A DNA stretch of 64,000 nucleotides from Acidobacteriota bacterium. GTDB taxonomy: Bacteria; Acidobacteriota; Thermoanaerobaculia; Multivoradales; Multivoraceae. A program made the position numbers and the translations under genes. Of the stretch, positions 32,835 to 42,440 are shown in pieces; position 1 is the stretch's first letter; every line of letters begins with the position of its first letter. The stretch spans positions 291,581 to 355,580 of the forward strand of contig JAJCXN010000041.1 in the NCBI GenBank assembly GCA_029263415.1, written 5' to 3'. Below the pieces are notes generated by a model. The model saw only the letters and a list, made by a program, of their open reading frames with translations, did not search any database and had not been told where the DNA came from.

Positions 32835-35249
32835 CTAGTTAGCGAGCACCGCGGCGACCGCAGCCGTCAACTCCTTTCCGGTCCAAGGCTTTTGAACGAA
32901 GCGTGCAACAGGTAGGCCTCGGCATCGCTCCTTCATCTCCTGGGGTGAGTGTCCACTAATGATGAGGACCGGCGTGGCGGGGTTCAGTTCCTGGATCTCG
33001 ACAAGCACCTTTTCGCCAGCCATGTCGGGCAAGGTTAAGTCGGTCAAGACGGCAGCGAAGGATTGATCAGCTCGGAATATCTCTACACCCTGCTCGCCGG
33101 TGACAGCGTGCTCTACCTTGTACCCAGCTTTGGTCAAGAGGAGTCTGCACGCTAGGCCCACCGCCGGGTCATCTTCAACCAGCAGCAGCCGATCCTTACT
33201 AACTCGAACCTTCTGGGGGTCCTTTGCAGATTGGCGAGAATGCGGCGATCGTGCGACGGAGTCGAACATGGGAAGTACTACTTCAATCGTGGTCCCATGG
33301 CCCGGCTCGCTGCAGACCGAAATGCCTCCTTCATGTCCTTTGACAATCCCGATCACCGCGGCCAGACCTAGGCCACGCCCGACGAACTTGGTGGTGAAGA
33401 AGGGATCGAAGATCTTGTCGATCGTGTCCTGAGTCATTCCGAGGCCTTGATCAGAAACCCGAAGCGCCGCGTAGCGACCACTGTCCTGTACGGAGCCGAA
33501 CCGAATGGCTTTGATTTGCTCGCTGGAGAGATCCTCGACCGACGTGGAGACCGTGATCTGACCGCCCCTACTTCCTTGCGCCTCGACCGCGTTCTGAATC
33601 AGATTCAAGGCAACTTGGTTGATCTGACTCAAGTCGCCAGCCAATGTGACTGGCAGCATGGACCAGTCGGTGACGACTTCGTACGGAGCCGCTTGGGGAA
33701 AGTCCAGCAGAGTGAGAGTGCGGTCAGCGATCTCGGTTAGGTCAAGGGTGACGATCTGCTTGTTGCCGCCCCCAGCGAAGGCCGACATCTGACGTGTCAG
33801 GCCGCTCGCGTCGACTGCCGCGTTGGCAATGCAGTCGAGGTTCTTGCGCACCGGTGAGCCCTCGGGCAACGAGAAAGCCGCCAGCTCACTGTGCCCCAGG
33901 ATGCCTTGCAGCAGGTTGTTGAATTGGTGAGCGAGGCCGCCGGCCATTAGACCAAGGCTCTCGAGCTTTTGAGCATGTCGGATGGCCAACTCGGCCTGGT
34001 GTTGCGCGGTCACGTCCTCCACGACTGCCAGGACAGACTCCATTGCTCCACTAGGGTCGACCTCTGGTGTGAAGTGGCCGCGGATCCGAGCTTCCGTGCC
34101 GAAGCGGGTGATCCAATGTCCGCTACCAACGAAGGGTTTGCCCGTTTCCAAGACGCGTTGCAGTACTTTCCATAGCTCAGTCTCGCTGAGTGGCGAACCG
34201 ACAAGGTCGAGTCCGATCATGTCCTGTGGGGAACTGGCGCCGAAGATCTCCTGCGCTTTCTCATTTGCGGCGGTGATCGTTGAATCCAATGAGATTCGCA
34301 CCATACCGATTGGCGCGTTCTCGAACAGCTCTCGATAGCGCTTCTCCGAGTGGCGCAGTACGACTTCAGCTTGCTGGCGAAGACGCCGGTCGAGTACCAA
34401 CGCGGCCATGTGGGCAACGAGTTCCGCGAGCTCAACGTCCTCTTGTTGCCAGCGCCGTACTTGGCTGGTCATCTCGTGAGTGATCGCGCCATACACCTGG
34501 CCCTCGATGGTGATGGGCACGGCCAGCATCGACCTCGCCTTCTGCGACTCGAGGTACAAGCCCTTGAGTTGTTCGGCAATTGAGTCGGCAGAGGTGTCCT
34601 CAACCTGTAGTACCTCGCCTGCGAGTAGAACCTCGAAGTGCCTAGGCGAATCTGAAGCCCTCAGGCGAGGGCCTGATGGCTGGCTGGCAGCGCCGTCCTC
34701 GAACAAGCAACGGCGGGCGAGTGTCAATCGATCGTTTGAGAAGGTCCAGACACTGACTCGATTCACCTTGATGAGGGTAGCGGCGATCTGCGCAACTAGT
34801 CGGAGTGCTTGCGACAGATCATCCGAATCGGCCGATAGGTGCCGGCCCGGCTCCGCCATCCTCCCCATCGGTTCTAGGACGGCAGCGACTTCTCGCAGTC
34901 TCAGTAGTACCAGGTTGGCTGGCTCGACCGGGATCGACAATGGCGTGGCGCGCAGTTGATAGGTGCGCTGCTGGCTAATCGCCACAAATACCTTCGCATG
35001 GCCGTCTGCCCTTTTGCACAGCGCCGTGACGCCGTCTCCTTGAAGGCCCGTTGATGCAGTTTCTTGACGAAGGTGGAGGTCGAGTTCACCGATGTCGGCC
35101 CCCTGGACGAACAACTCCTCGTCGAAGAAAGTTCTGACTTGTTGGTTTGCGTAGAGCACCGCTGACGTGGCGTCGAGCAGGATCAGTCCGTCAGGATCAG
35201 TCTCAGCGATCGCCTGGAAGGCTGTGCCGATGGCAGATTGCACGTCCAA
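32835..35249 (-). CDS. Hybrid sensor histidine kinase/response regulator (PAS-GAF-PAS-HK-REC)
   Basis: 804-aa soluble hybrid kinase. In order: PAS-like domain (about 10-115), GAF domain (about 145-290), second PAS (about 300-420), dimerisation box LMAGGLAHQFNNLLQG with phospho-accepting His441, HATPase with LNLIQNAVEAQG, VSDQGLGM and GRGLGLAAVIG, and a C-terminal receiver starting LLLVEDDPAVG with Asp737 in LTDLTLPDM and Lys in FVQKPW. The HQFNN box is a variant of the HEFNN found in PAS-linked kinases. No membrane segment is seen, so it should sense cytoplasmic signals through its PAS and GAF domains. No separate response regulator lies nearby, and the output is unknown. Confidence 0.93.
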   Translation of the reverse strand: MDVQSAIGTAFQAIAETDPDGLILLDATSAVLYANQQVRTFFDEELFVQGADIGELDLHLRQETASTGLQGDGVTALCKRADGHAKVFVAISQQRTYQLRATPLSIPVEPANLVLLRLREVAAVLEPMGRMAEPGRHLSADSDDLSQALRLVAQIAATLIKVNRVSVWTFSNDRLTLARRCLFEDGAASQPSGPRLRASDSPRHFEVLLAGEVLQVEDTSADSIAEQLKGLYLESQKARSMLAVPITIEGQVYGAITHEMTSQVRRWQQEDVELAELVAHMAALVLDRRLRQQAEVVLRHSEKRYRELFENAPIGMVRISLDSTITAANEKAQEIFGASSPQDMIGLDLVGSPLSETELWKVLQRVLETGKPFVGSGHWITRFGTEARIRGHFTPEVDPSGAMESVLAVVEDVTAQHQAELAIRHAQKLESLGLMAGGLAHQFNNLLQGILGHSELAAFSLPEGSPVRKNLDCIANAAVDASGLTRQMSAFAGGGNKQIVTLDLTEIADRTLTLLDFPQAAPYEVVTDWSMLPVTLAGDLSQINQVALNLIQNAVEAQGSRGGQITVSTSVEDLSSEQIKAIRFGSVQDSGRYAALRVSDQGLGMTQDTIDKIFDPFFTTKFVGRGLGLAAVIGIVKGHEGGISVCSEPGHGTTIEVVLPMFDSVARSPHSRQSAKDPQKVRVSKDRLLLVEDDPAVGLACRLLLTKAGYKVEHAVTGEQGVEIFRADQSFAAVLTDLTLPDMAGEKVLVEIQELNPATPVLIISGHSPQEMKERCRGLPVARFVQKPWTGKELTAAVAAVLAN

Positions 35250-35524
35250 CGGGGCGACTCCTTGCTACATCATCAGGTGGCTGGCAGGAAGATGGTACTC
35301 CACTGTCTCAGACTTTGAGAATTGGTTGTTGCAGAGGGTAGCCAGATGCGAAGCTAAAAGAGAGCGTACCTACCTCCTACTCAAGTAGCACCTTGAAAGT
35401 TTCCGAATTGATGTCCAAGTGTTCAGGTTCAATTCTTCTGAAGATCGGTCAGCCACGGCTTGAATTCAATCACACGACCGAATTCGCATAGGCTCAGGGC
35501 CCCTGCTGTCTACTAGGAACCCAT

Positions 35525-36901
35525 ATGGCGACGCTACACCACATGTCGAGGCGGTCCATCCTCAGCGGACTCGGAGCCGCCATCGGCACAATGACGCTTG
35601 GTTCGCACCGCGCGGTCAGAGCTCGGAGTGGAGCACTTTTCCTTGAGCCCTCACAAGAGAAGCGGAAGCCTTCGCGGACGATCACTGCGATCACTTTGGG
35701 CGCCGGCAATCGAGGCAACGTATACGGCGACTATGCCGCGGCCTACCCTGACGAGCTGAACATAGTCGGCGCTGCCGAGCCGATCGAGATCAGGCGACAA
35801 AGGTACTCGACGCTGCACTCCATTGCGCCCGGCAACCTGTTCACCACCTGGGAGCACGTGTTCGAGCGACCCAAGTTTGCTGACGCCATCATCATCACCA
35901 CACCCGATGATCTGCACTATGGACCCTGCATGGCGGCACTGGAAATGGGGTACGACGTCTTGTTGGAGAAGCCGATCTCTCCTTCAGAACAGGAGTGTCG
36001 AGAGATCTTGGCCAAGGTTGAAGAGACCGGTCGGATTGTTGCTGTGTGCCACGTTCTTCGCTACGCGCCGTATTTTCAGAAGTTGAAGGCGATCGCGGCC
36101 TCCGGTGTGTTGGGGAAGGTGGTGAGCATGCAGCACTTCGAACCGATCCAGCACCTACACATGTCGCACTCGTATGTTCGCGGTAACTGGCACAACTCGA
36201 AGGAAACCACTCCCATCCTCTTGGGCAAGTCCTGCCACGACTTGGACATCATCCGGTGGATCATGGATCAAAGTTGCCGGCGCATCCATGCGTTTGGCGG
36301 GCTCGACTGGTTCCATTCTGGCAACGCTCCTGAAGGCAGCACCGCACGGTGCATGGATGGCTGCGCGATCGAGGGGAGTTGCACTTATTCGGCGCTCAAG
36401 CTGTATCACCGCAGCAGGAACTACACCTATGTGTTTGATCTGCCAGAGGATGAGGCCGAGCACGGCCCGGCCATCCTCGAGTATTTACGCACCACCAACT
36501 ACGGACGGTGCGTCTATCGCATGGAGAACGATCAGCCGGATCACTACACGGTCAACATGGAGTTCGCAGACGGCGCCACTACCAGTTTCAACATGGAGGC
36601 CTTCACCAGCTACCACGGACGACGCACACGAATCATGGGAAGCGAGGGCGACATCGTCGGTGACATGACCGAGTTCGTACACACTGACTTTGGCTCTGGC
36701 GAAGAAACCAAGTGGCGCAGCGAATCCGACGGCCATGGTGGCGGCGACTGGCGGCTGCTGTCAGATTGGATCCGGGCCATTGATGCGCAAGATCGATCAC
36801 TTCTGGTGAGTACCATCCAGGAAAGTGTCGAGAGCCACGTGATGGGCTACCGCGCCGAAAAGAGCAGGCTCAACGGTACCGTCGAAGCGGTCGCCCTTTA
36901 G
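35525..36901 (+). CDS. Tat-exported Gfo/Idh/MocA-family oxidoreductase
   Basis: 458 aa. The N-terminus MSRRSILSGLGAAIGTMTLG is a twin-arginine signal, so the folded cofactor-loaded enzyme would be exported. The actual start may be the internal ATG at 35543. The NAD(P)-binding fold is ITAITLGAGNRGNVY, the family EKP motif is LLEKPISPSEQE, and the substrate domain contains GKSCHDLDIIRWIMD. Two short cysteine-containing stretches (ARCMDGCAIEGSC) are notable and could bind metal or form disulfides. Similar exported members handle sugars or glycosides. It is divergent from the histidine kinase gene and converges on the sulfatase-like gene. Confidence 0.9.
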   Translation: MATLHHMSRRSILSGLGAAIGTMTLGSHRAVRARSGALFLEPSQEKRKPSRTITAITLGAGNRGNVYGDYAAAYPDELNIVGAAEPIEIRRQRYSTLHSIAPGNLFTTWEHVFERPKFADAIIITTPDDLHYGPCMAALEMGYDVLLEKPISPSEQECREILAKVEETGRIVAVCHVLRYAPYFQKLKAIAASGVLGKVVSMQHFEPIQHLHMSHSYVRGNWHNSKETTPILLGKSCHDLDIIRWIMDQSCRRIHAFGGLDWFHSGNAPEGSTARCMDGCAIEGSCTYSALKLYHRSRNYTYVFDLPEDEAEHGPAILEYLRTTNYGRCVYRMENDQPDHYTVNMEFADGATTSFNMEAFTSYHGRRTRIMGSEGDIVGDMTEFVHTDFGSGEETKWRSESDGHGGGDWRLLSDWIRAIDAQDRSLLVSTIQESVESHVMGYRAEKSRLNGTVEAVAL

Positions 36902-36923
36902 GCAACGCCCAGCGTTGTACTCT

Positions 36924-36953
36924 CGCCCACGTTTCGCGAATGCAACGTGGGCG
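36924..36953. terminator. Bidirectional stem-loop between convergent genes
   Basis: CGCCCACGTT (36924-36933) and AACGTGGGCG (36944-36953) form a perfect 10-bp stem, extendable by one pair, with a 10-nt loop. It starts 22 bases after the oxidoreductase stop. No T-run follows on either strand. Confidence 0.5.
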
Positions 36954-37055
36954 ATGAGCCGACCGGTTGCCCAGTTGGATGATCACCCAGTCGAGCGAAG
37001 GCCCAGTTGGTCGATAGCGCAATCCGGTTGATCGAGCCATCGGTCGATTGAGCGG

Positions 37056-37087
37056 ACTACTACACTACTGCACTACTGCACTACTGC
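37056..37087. repeat. 8-bp tandem repeat over the sulfatase stop codon
   Basis: Four units of eight bases: ACTACTAC followed by three perfect ACTACTGC, at 37056-37087. The stop codon of the minus-strand sulfatase-like gene (37081-37083) lies inside the last unit. Unit gain or loss would alter only the 3' untranslated region or the final codons. Confidence 0.9.
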
Positions 37088-39495
37088 ACGTAGCCGAGGC
37101 TGCGTAGCCGCTCCAGCTCTGCGCCGTCTAACGCGGCGTTGGCAGCAGAGTCGTCGAGCCGCGCAGCGGTCGCTTCAGCGCGCCAGTTTTCCATCAGCTT
37201 GGCGAGCCGAGTGACGACCTCAGCGTTGTCCGCCGCGACATCGGTGTGGTTGAGGGGATCGTTGGTGTGGTCGTAGAGCTCAAAGCTCGGCTCTTCGTCG
37301 AGCGGGCCAAGGCGTACGAGCTTCCATCCGTCGGAGATAAGGCTCCAGCCCACCGACCCGCGATAGTTCATGGGCATTTCGGTGATTGCTGGTCGACGCC
37401 AGGGCGCGGCTTCCGGGTCGTCCCACAGCGGTCGGAGGCTGGCACCTTGGATGTTGGTCGGCAGGGGCAGTCCTGCTGCCTCGAGCATGGTGGGCATCAG
37501 GTCGATGGTCTGCACCGTTTGAGCTACGTCCGCGGCTGGCACGAACGATGGTCCCCAAAGCAGCATGGGAACCCGGTTCAGCTCGCCGTAGAGGGTGTGG
37601 CCGTGAAAGTGCGAATCGTGTTCGAGCAACTCGGTGCCGTGGTCAGCAACTAGGCCGATCATCACTTTGTCACGCAGTCCGAGTGCCTCAAGCTTGGCGA
37701 TGAGCTTCCCGATTTCCATGTCCATGCCTTTGATTGAACCGTCCATGCCGTTCTCTTCGAGGCGGACGAACTCTGAGGGCTCGATCTTGGCCCCGATGAG
37801 CTCGTCCCGTTGTGGCATGCCGAAGCGCTGCATGAGCGGATGCTTGATCAGCGGTCTGACTTGTTCGGTGTACTCGTCGAGTTGGTCCATGTCGCCGGCC
37901 TCAGCGAAGTGCAGCTCGTGTTCCGCGGTTGGCCTGAACGGGCTGTGGGCATCAGCAACGTGCAACAGCGCAAAGAACTTGGAATCGCCTCGCTGGTCGA
38001 GCCAATCGAGCATCTTAGGCACCAGTTGCAATGAACTCTTGACCGTAGCGCCGTCTTCGGGATCGCCTTTGTCGGCCATAGCTCCGGTCTCGTGGAGGAT
38101 CTCGTAGCCTTGGTGGAGGTTGGTCATCCGGCCCACGAAAGGGATGGAGGTCAGGCCGAAGGTTGCGTAGCCGGCTTCGCGGAAGGCTTCGGCCATGGTG
38201 GTGGCCGACGCTGGCAGGCGGTCCGGGAACCATTTGATGGTGTGGGTGGTGGGGTAGAGCCCGGTTTGAATCGCGGGAACCGAGACTTTGGTCCAGGTCG
38301 CTTGGCTGATTGGGTCAGCGAACCGCACGCCTTCGGCAGCGAGTTTGGCGATGTTGGGTGCCGTGTCGCGGCCGTAGCCGTACGCTTCGAGGTGATCTCG
38401 ACGCAGAGTATCGGTGATGATCAAGATGACCCCTTGAGGCTGCTCTTGATCGCCCGCGACGCTTGCTTGCTGATCGCTGGCTGCGGCCTCGCCAGACCTG
38501 ATTGCCGGAGCGCCCCACAGTCCCAGGGTGCCATCTTCGGCGCCCTGGACCGACATGGAGATTCGCACGCTCTCGCCGCCTAGCCCGTTCAAGATGTTTT
38601 TGCCGGGGTGTTCGTCGAGGTCGAGTTGTGCGGTGTGCCAGACATCGGGTTCAGAGACGGGCTGTTCCCAGGTCCGACTGGGTTCACCATCAGCGGAAAC
38701 TTCAACCCTGAACGTTGTGTCCGCTGACTCAAGTGTGCCCATAGCGAGTTCTAGGAACGGGTTGGCTGGTAACTGCACATCGAAGTGCAAGGTCTCGGGT
38801 GCTCGAGAAACCAGGGTCTCGCGATAGATCTCAGCGAGTCCCTGCCAGCTTGGCCCACTTGGAACGGAGTTCAAGTATTCCTTGCGCAAGATCAACCGAA
38901 CGCGTTCGATCGCGAACTCGGCGCCCACGGCATCACTCGGGGTTAGGACGAGATGGCCCGGGCCCTCGCCCATAGAGACGGGATTGGACGGTTTGATGGA
39001 GTAGGTCTGCATGTCCTCGCCAGCTTGCAAGGGCGTTTGGAAGATGCCCATCGGATTGCCAAAGACGGCCGGCAGGATGAGCTTCTCGCCTTGACCGAAG
39101 CGCACGGCGAGGTTGGTGCCCGCAGACACGCGTGCCGTCACCTCGATGGACCACAAGCCGTCTTGTGGTAGCTCAGGGAGCGGCACAACCAATGATGCGC
39201 TCGGGCCGAAGCCACCATCGGGCATGGTGACCGTGCCCACGAGTGCATCGTTGTCGACCGCTAAGCCGTCGACGCCGATCGGACTCGACCAACCGTTCAG
39301 GCCAGCGTCGAAGGTCCAGTTCGCGGCATGGGCGGGCTCTTCGGTTTGCTGTGGTGATCCTTCGATGGTCGCATCAGAGATGCGGTCAATCAGGCGGATC
39401 GGATCTGTTGATTCGGGCGTTCCCGAGCATGCGCTGAGGCACAAGACGATGCAGCAAAACGCGAGAACAGGCACGGCAAAGCGGAGGGAGTTCAT
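37081..39495 (-). CDS. Lipoprotein sulfatase/phosphatase-like alkaline-phosphatase-fold enzyme
   Basis: About 804 aa. The ATG at 39495 is preceded by GAGG nine bases upstream and starts a lipoprotein signal with lipobox LSAC. An N-terminal beta-sandwich-like region (about 40-350) precedes a sulfatase-fold domain beginning ITDTLRRDHLEAYGYGRDTAPN and containing HVADAHSPF and VADHGTELLEH metal-site motifs. The usual formylglycine consensus C/S-x-P-x-R is not met: the corresponding segment reads TWTKVSVPAIQTG, with Ser405 but Ile409 in place of the Arg. It may therefore be a phosphodiesterase, a phosphatase, or a sulfatase using an unmodified residue. The location would be the outer membrane or periplasm. 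Confidence 0.88.
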   Translation of the reverse strand: MNSLRFAVPVLAFCCIVLCLSACSGTPESTDPIRLIDRISDATIEGSPQQTEEPAHAANWTFDAGLNGWSSPIGVDGLAVDNDALVGTVTMPDGGFGPSASLVVPLPELPQDGLWSIEVTARVSAGTNLAVRFGQGEKLILPAVFGNPMGIFQTPLQAGEDMQTYSIKPSNPVSMGEGPGHLVLTPSDAVGAEFAIERVRLILRKEYLNSVPSGPSWQGLAEIYRETLVSRAPETLHFDVQLPANPFLELAMGTLESADTTFRVEVSADGEPSRTWEQPVSEPDVWHTAQLDLDEHPGKNILNGLGGESVRISMSVQGAEDGTLGLWGAPAIRSGEAAASDQQASVAGDQEQPQGVILIITDTLRRDHLEAYGYGRDTAPNIAKLAAEGVRFADPISQATWTKVSVPAIQTGLYPTTHTIKWFPDRLPASATTMAEAFREAGYATFGLTSIPFVGRMTNLHQGYEILHETGAMADKGDPEDGATVKSSLQLVPKMLDWLDQRGDSKFFALLHVADAHSPFRPTAEHELHFAEAGDMDQLDEYTEQVRPLIKHPLMQRFGMPQRDELIGAKIEPSEFVRLEENGMDGSIKGMDMEIGKLIAKLEALGLRDKVMIGLVADHGTELLEHDSHFHGHTLYGELNRVPMLLWGPSFVPAADVAQTVQTIDLMPTMLEAAGLPLPTNIQGASLRPLWDDPEAAPWRRPAITEMPMNYRGSVGWSLISDGWKLVRLGPLDEEPSFELYDHTNDPLNHTDVAADNAEVVTRLAKLMENWRAEATAARLDDSAANAALDGAELERLRSLGYVQ

Positions 39496-39703
39496 GGTAA
39501 GGACCTCGTAAAGAAATGAGCTGGGAAGGATCGGTGCGCTGATTCTACTCGTCAAGAGCTCGCGCAACAGGCTGGAACTCCTATCCAAACGGCCGCCGTA
39601 CATCTGGAGCTATCGCTGGAAGTTCGCTGAAGAGTCCCGCTGCGCTCGTATCGTCGCTCGTTGGGTGGTACATAGGCGTCGACGCGAAGGCGCACAAGGC
39701 CTT

Positions 39704-39754
39704 AGATCGCCGACACCGACAGATCGCCGACACCGACAGATCTCCGACACCGAC
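39704..39754. repeat. 17-bp tandem repeat, three units
   Basis: AGATCGCCGACACCGAC starts at 39704, 39721 and 39738; the third unit differs by one base. It lies in the 436-bp gap between the divergent sulfatase-like and SGNH hydrolase genes. The core GACACCGAC is the reverse complement of the GTCGGTGTC core of the array at 42371-42440. Nothing else was identified in this gap. Confidence 0.9.
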
Positions 39755-39931
39755 GATCTCGATCGACGCCTTGATGGGCTTTTCGGCACAGTCTGATTCG
39801 CGGTGCTGTTGGCATGAGCCGTACGGGTTGATAGATCCCTGGTCGAGTGACCTCGATTCGCCACCAGTGCTGCCGCACGGAACACCTAGCGGTGCAACTC
39901 AAAGGTGCATGAGCCGACTAAGATTGCGCCC

Positions 39932-40714
39932 ATGGCCGTGCACTACCAGAACTACGTGGCTCTTGGCGACAGCTCGACTGAAGGGATGGACGATCCTGAC
40001 GGACGAGGCGGGTACCGCGGTTGGGCCAATCGTCTCGCGGAGAGAGTCGCTGCTAGTCAGGGTTCCCTGTTGTACGCCAACCTTGCGGTCCGCGGTCGAC
40101 GAACCCGGTCGATCCGGGAGGAGCAGCTGGAGCGCGCGCTCGAAATGAGCCCGGATCTAGCGACCTTGTTCTCCGGGACCAACGATGTGGTTGCGCGGAA
40201 GTTCGACTGCGACGCAGTGCTCACGGAGATCGAGCAGATGCACCGCGCTTTGATCGAGAACGGTGCGACGCTCTTGACCTTCACCCTGCCTGACCTCGCC
40301 CCGGTGATGCCGCTCGCACGCCTTTTCTCGGCTCGGATCAGTGCACTCAATCAAGGATTGAGAAGTCTCTCAACAAAGACGGGCGCGATCTTGGTCGACT
40401 TTGCAAACCACGCTGTCGCGTCGGATCAGCGGCTCTGGAGCGAAGATCGCTTGCATGCCAACTCCGCGGGCCACGAACGAATCGCTGCAGCACTGGCGCA
40501 CGCGCTTGCAATACCCGGAACGGATGCGACGTGGATGGAACCGCTACCGACTGAGAAAGATCCTTCGTTGGTTCAGCGAGTGGGTGGGGAAGTCAAGTGG
40601 TCGGCGGTTTACCTCGCGCCTTGGGTGGGCCGCCACCTGCTGGGGCGTTCGTCTGGTGACAACATCACGGCTAAGCGGCCCGAGCTGTTGCCGGTCGACC
40701 TAGGCTCGAACTAG
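39932..40714 (+). CDS. SGNH/GDSL-family hydrolase
   Basis: About 260 aa. The block-I motif VALGDSSTEGM (nucleophile Ser) lies at the N-terminus, FSGTNDVV supplies the Asn of block III, and the catalytic Asp/His pair is in EDRLHANSAGHERIAAAL. The ATG at 39932 is preferred over an upstream GTG at 39905 because it sits just before the first strand, as in the family. No signal peptide is seen, so it is a cytosolic esterase or deacetylase. A C-terminal extension of about 60 residues beyond the SGNH fold (WSAVYLAPWVGRHLLGRSSG) is common in actinobacterial relatives. The substrate is unknown. Confidence 0.9.
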   Translation: MAVHYQNYVALGDSSTEGMDDPDGRGGYRGWANRLAERVAASQGSLLYANLAVRGRRTRSIREEQLERALEMSPDLATLFSGTNDVVARKFDCDAVLTEIEQMHRALIENGATLLTFTLPDLAPVMPLARLFSARISALNQGLRSLSTKTGAILVDFANHAVASDQRLWSEDRLHANSAGHERIAAALAHALAIPGTDATWMEPLPTEKDPSLVQRVGGEVKWSAVYLAPWVGRHLLGRSSGDNITAKRPELLPVDLGSN

Positions 40715-40740
40715 GGCCGCTCCGAGAAAACTTTGAGCAA

Positions 40741-40762
40741 CCTCCGAGGAACCTCCGAGGAA
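40741..40762. repeat. 11-bp direct repeat, two units
   Basis: CCTCCGAGGAA occurs at 40741-40751 and again at 40752-40762, in the gap between the convergent SGNH hydrolase and amidohydrolase genes. Each unit contains the near-palindrome CCTCCGAGG. Confidence 0.7.
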
Positions 40763-40888
40763 CCGGAGCCTGCCGAAGCGTCGCGGTTGGAGAGATCAGT
40801 CCCGAGCGCAGGTGCGGCGCGTTTGAAATCGCTGGCGGTTCACTTGTTGCCCGAAGGAAGCGCGACTAGTTGGACATTCGATGGTTGG

Positions 40889-42301
40889 CTATTGAGCCTC
40901 GACCACATGCCCTTTTGAGACAACGGCATGGATCGTTCGCGTGTTGCGAATATTTTCGAGCGGGTTCGCTTCCAGCAGTACCAAATCGGCGAGATGATCG
41001 GTGGCAATCGCCCCCATCTCTCCTTGGAGACCAAAGAACTCAGCGGGTCGAACGGTGGCTGACGCGATCGCGTCCAGCTCGGTCAACCCGGCTTCGACCA
41101 GACGCTCGAGTTCGCGATGCAGGCTGTATCCCGGAATGGCGAGGCCGATAGGGGTGTCGGTGCCTGCGCCGATTGGCACGCCAGCGCGGTGGAGTCGACC
41201 GACTAAGTCAAGACTCCAGTCTGCGTTGACCAGGTTAGCTGGGGAAGTGCGCGCCGTGGTTTGCTTGGCGGTCTCTGTCCAGGCGCTCCGTGTGGGTTCA
41301 GGTAGCCGCGCAAGCTGAGCCGGCCAGTCCTCCGCGGTGTATGCCGGGTACTTGGCAAAGGTGTTGAGTCGGAGCGTTGGCACCTGGATAGTGTCGATGA
41401 GCGCGCGGATCACGGTGTTACAGCGCTCGTCGTCGATCTGCGCGAGGGCCAGCGGGCGTTGATCAGCGTGCATGCCGCTGCGTAGCGCGTAACCAGAGAT
41501 CTCGTTTGCGCTGCTGATCCGACGTTGCCGTTCGGCCAAGAGTTCTGGGGCGTTGTCGGCGCACGCGAGTTCGATATTGCGTAAGTGCTCCATCGAGTCA
41601 ACCTGTGGCCCTGCGGTGTCCGCGGTCATTGATAGCGGGACGTGAGAGTCAATCGGCAGTTGCGCATCTCGCGCAGCGTGCACCAGCGCTGAGAACACGT
41701 CAGGGGTGACTAGCTCGTAGATCTTGACGAAGTCGACCCCCGCTGCTTTGAGTGCTGCGATGTTCTCGCGAGCCGCTTCAGGTGTGGGATTCGAGATCCC
41801 AATCTCGGGCCGACCATCCCCGTCGTAGACCACCTTCGCTCCGTCAAGGAGCGGGCCGGCCCAGAAGATGCGAGGTGCCACCGAGTCGGGCGCTCGCCAT
41901 CGATCAACAACCGGTGAGACTAGATCAACGAGTCCGCCGGTATCGCGCACGCTGGTGACGCCGTTGGACAAGAAAAGGTCGGCCATCGAAGCGGTGAGGT
42001 CGGGCTCATAGGTGACGTGCACGTGCATGTCCCAGAGGCCCGGGATCAAGAACTTGCCGCTGCCGTCGATGGTGCGTTCGGCTCTCGGCGAGGCATCGGA
42101 GGTTGGGAGCACGGCTGTGATCCGATCTCCGGTGACCAGGACAGTGTGATGCGGCCGAGAGCCGTTGAGTGCATCGATCACGGTCACGTCGGTGATGGCC
42201 AGGTCCGCCAGGGGTTCCGCTCCGCGATCGGTAGCGCAACCGGAAAGTAGAAGTGTGCTCAGCAGCAGCGCAGAGGGAATCGTTGAATGGGAGTGGAGCA
42301 T
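40889..42301 (-). CDS. Lipoprotein amidohydrolase
   Basis: 470-aa metal-dependent hydrolase of the amidohydrolase superfamily (imidazolonepropionase/prolidase-like branch). A lipoprotein signal with lipobox LLSGC opens the protein. The N-terminal beta-sandwich strand DVTVIDALNGSRP and FLIPGLWDMHVHVTYE carry the first metal pair His93/His95. VDFVKIYE supplies the lysine position, SHVPLS a histidine, and GAGTDTPIGLAIPGYSLHREL the C-terminal aspartate. The late motif SATVRPAEFFGLQGEMGAI is typical. It is predicted to be membrane-tethered in the cell envelope. Its substrate is unknown, though relatives cleave dipeptides or cyclic amides. Confidence 0.92.
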   Translation of the reverse strand: MLHSHSTIPSALLLSTLLLSGCATDRGAEPLADLAITDVTVIDALNGSRPHHTVLVTGDRITAVLPTSDASPRAERTIDGSGKFLIPGLWDMHVHVTYEPDLTASMADLFLSNGVTSVRDTGGLVDLVSPVVDRWRAPDSVAPRIFWAGPLLDGAKVVYDGDGRPEIGISNPTPEAARENIAALKAAGVDFVKIYELVTPDVFSALVHAARDAQLPIDSHVPLSMTADTAGPQVDSMEHLRNIELACADNAPELLAERQRRISSANEISGYALRSGMHADQRPLALAQIDDERCNTVIRALIDTIQVPTLRLNTFAKYPAYTAEDWPAQLARLPEPTRSAWTETAKQTTARTSPANLVNADWSLDLVGRLHRAGVPIGAGTDTPIGLAIPGYSLHRELERLVEAGLTELDAIASATVRPAEFFGLQGEMGAIATDHLADLVLLEANPLENIRNTRTIHAVVSKGHVVEAQ

Positions 42302-42370
42302 GGCCTCAGTGTATATCTCGGTACCCCTCGCGGCACTGCATCTCTCAAGGCAAGGGCTCCGGCGTCGATT

Positions 42371-42440
42371 CGCGGTCGGTGTTAGTGGGTGTCAGTCGGT
42401 GTCGGTCGGTGTCGGTCGGTGTCGGTCGGTGTCGGTCGAG
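42371..42440. repeat. 10-bp tandem repeat array
   Basis: Seven 10-bp units start at 42371. Those at 42401, 42411 and 42421 are perfect GTCGGTCGGT, and the outer units carry one to three changes. It lies in the roughly 306-bp gap between the divergent amidohydrolase and DoxX-like genes. The array is regular with the helical turn, so the same DNA face is repeated. The rest of the gap shows no other element. Confidence 0.9.
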
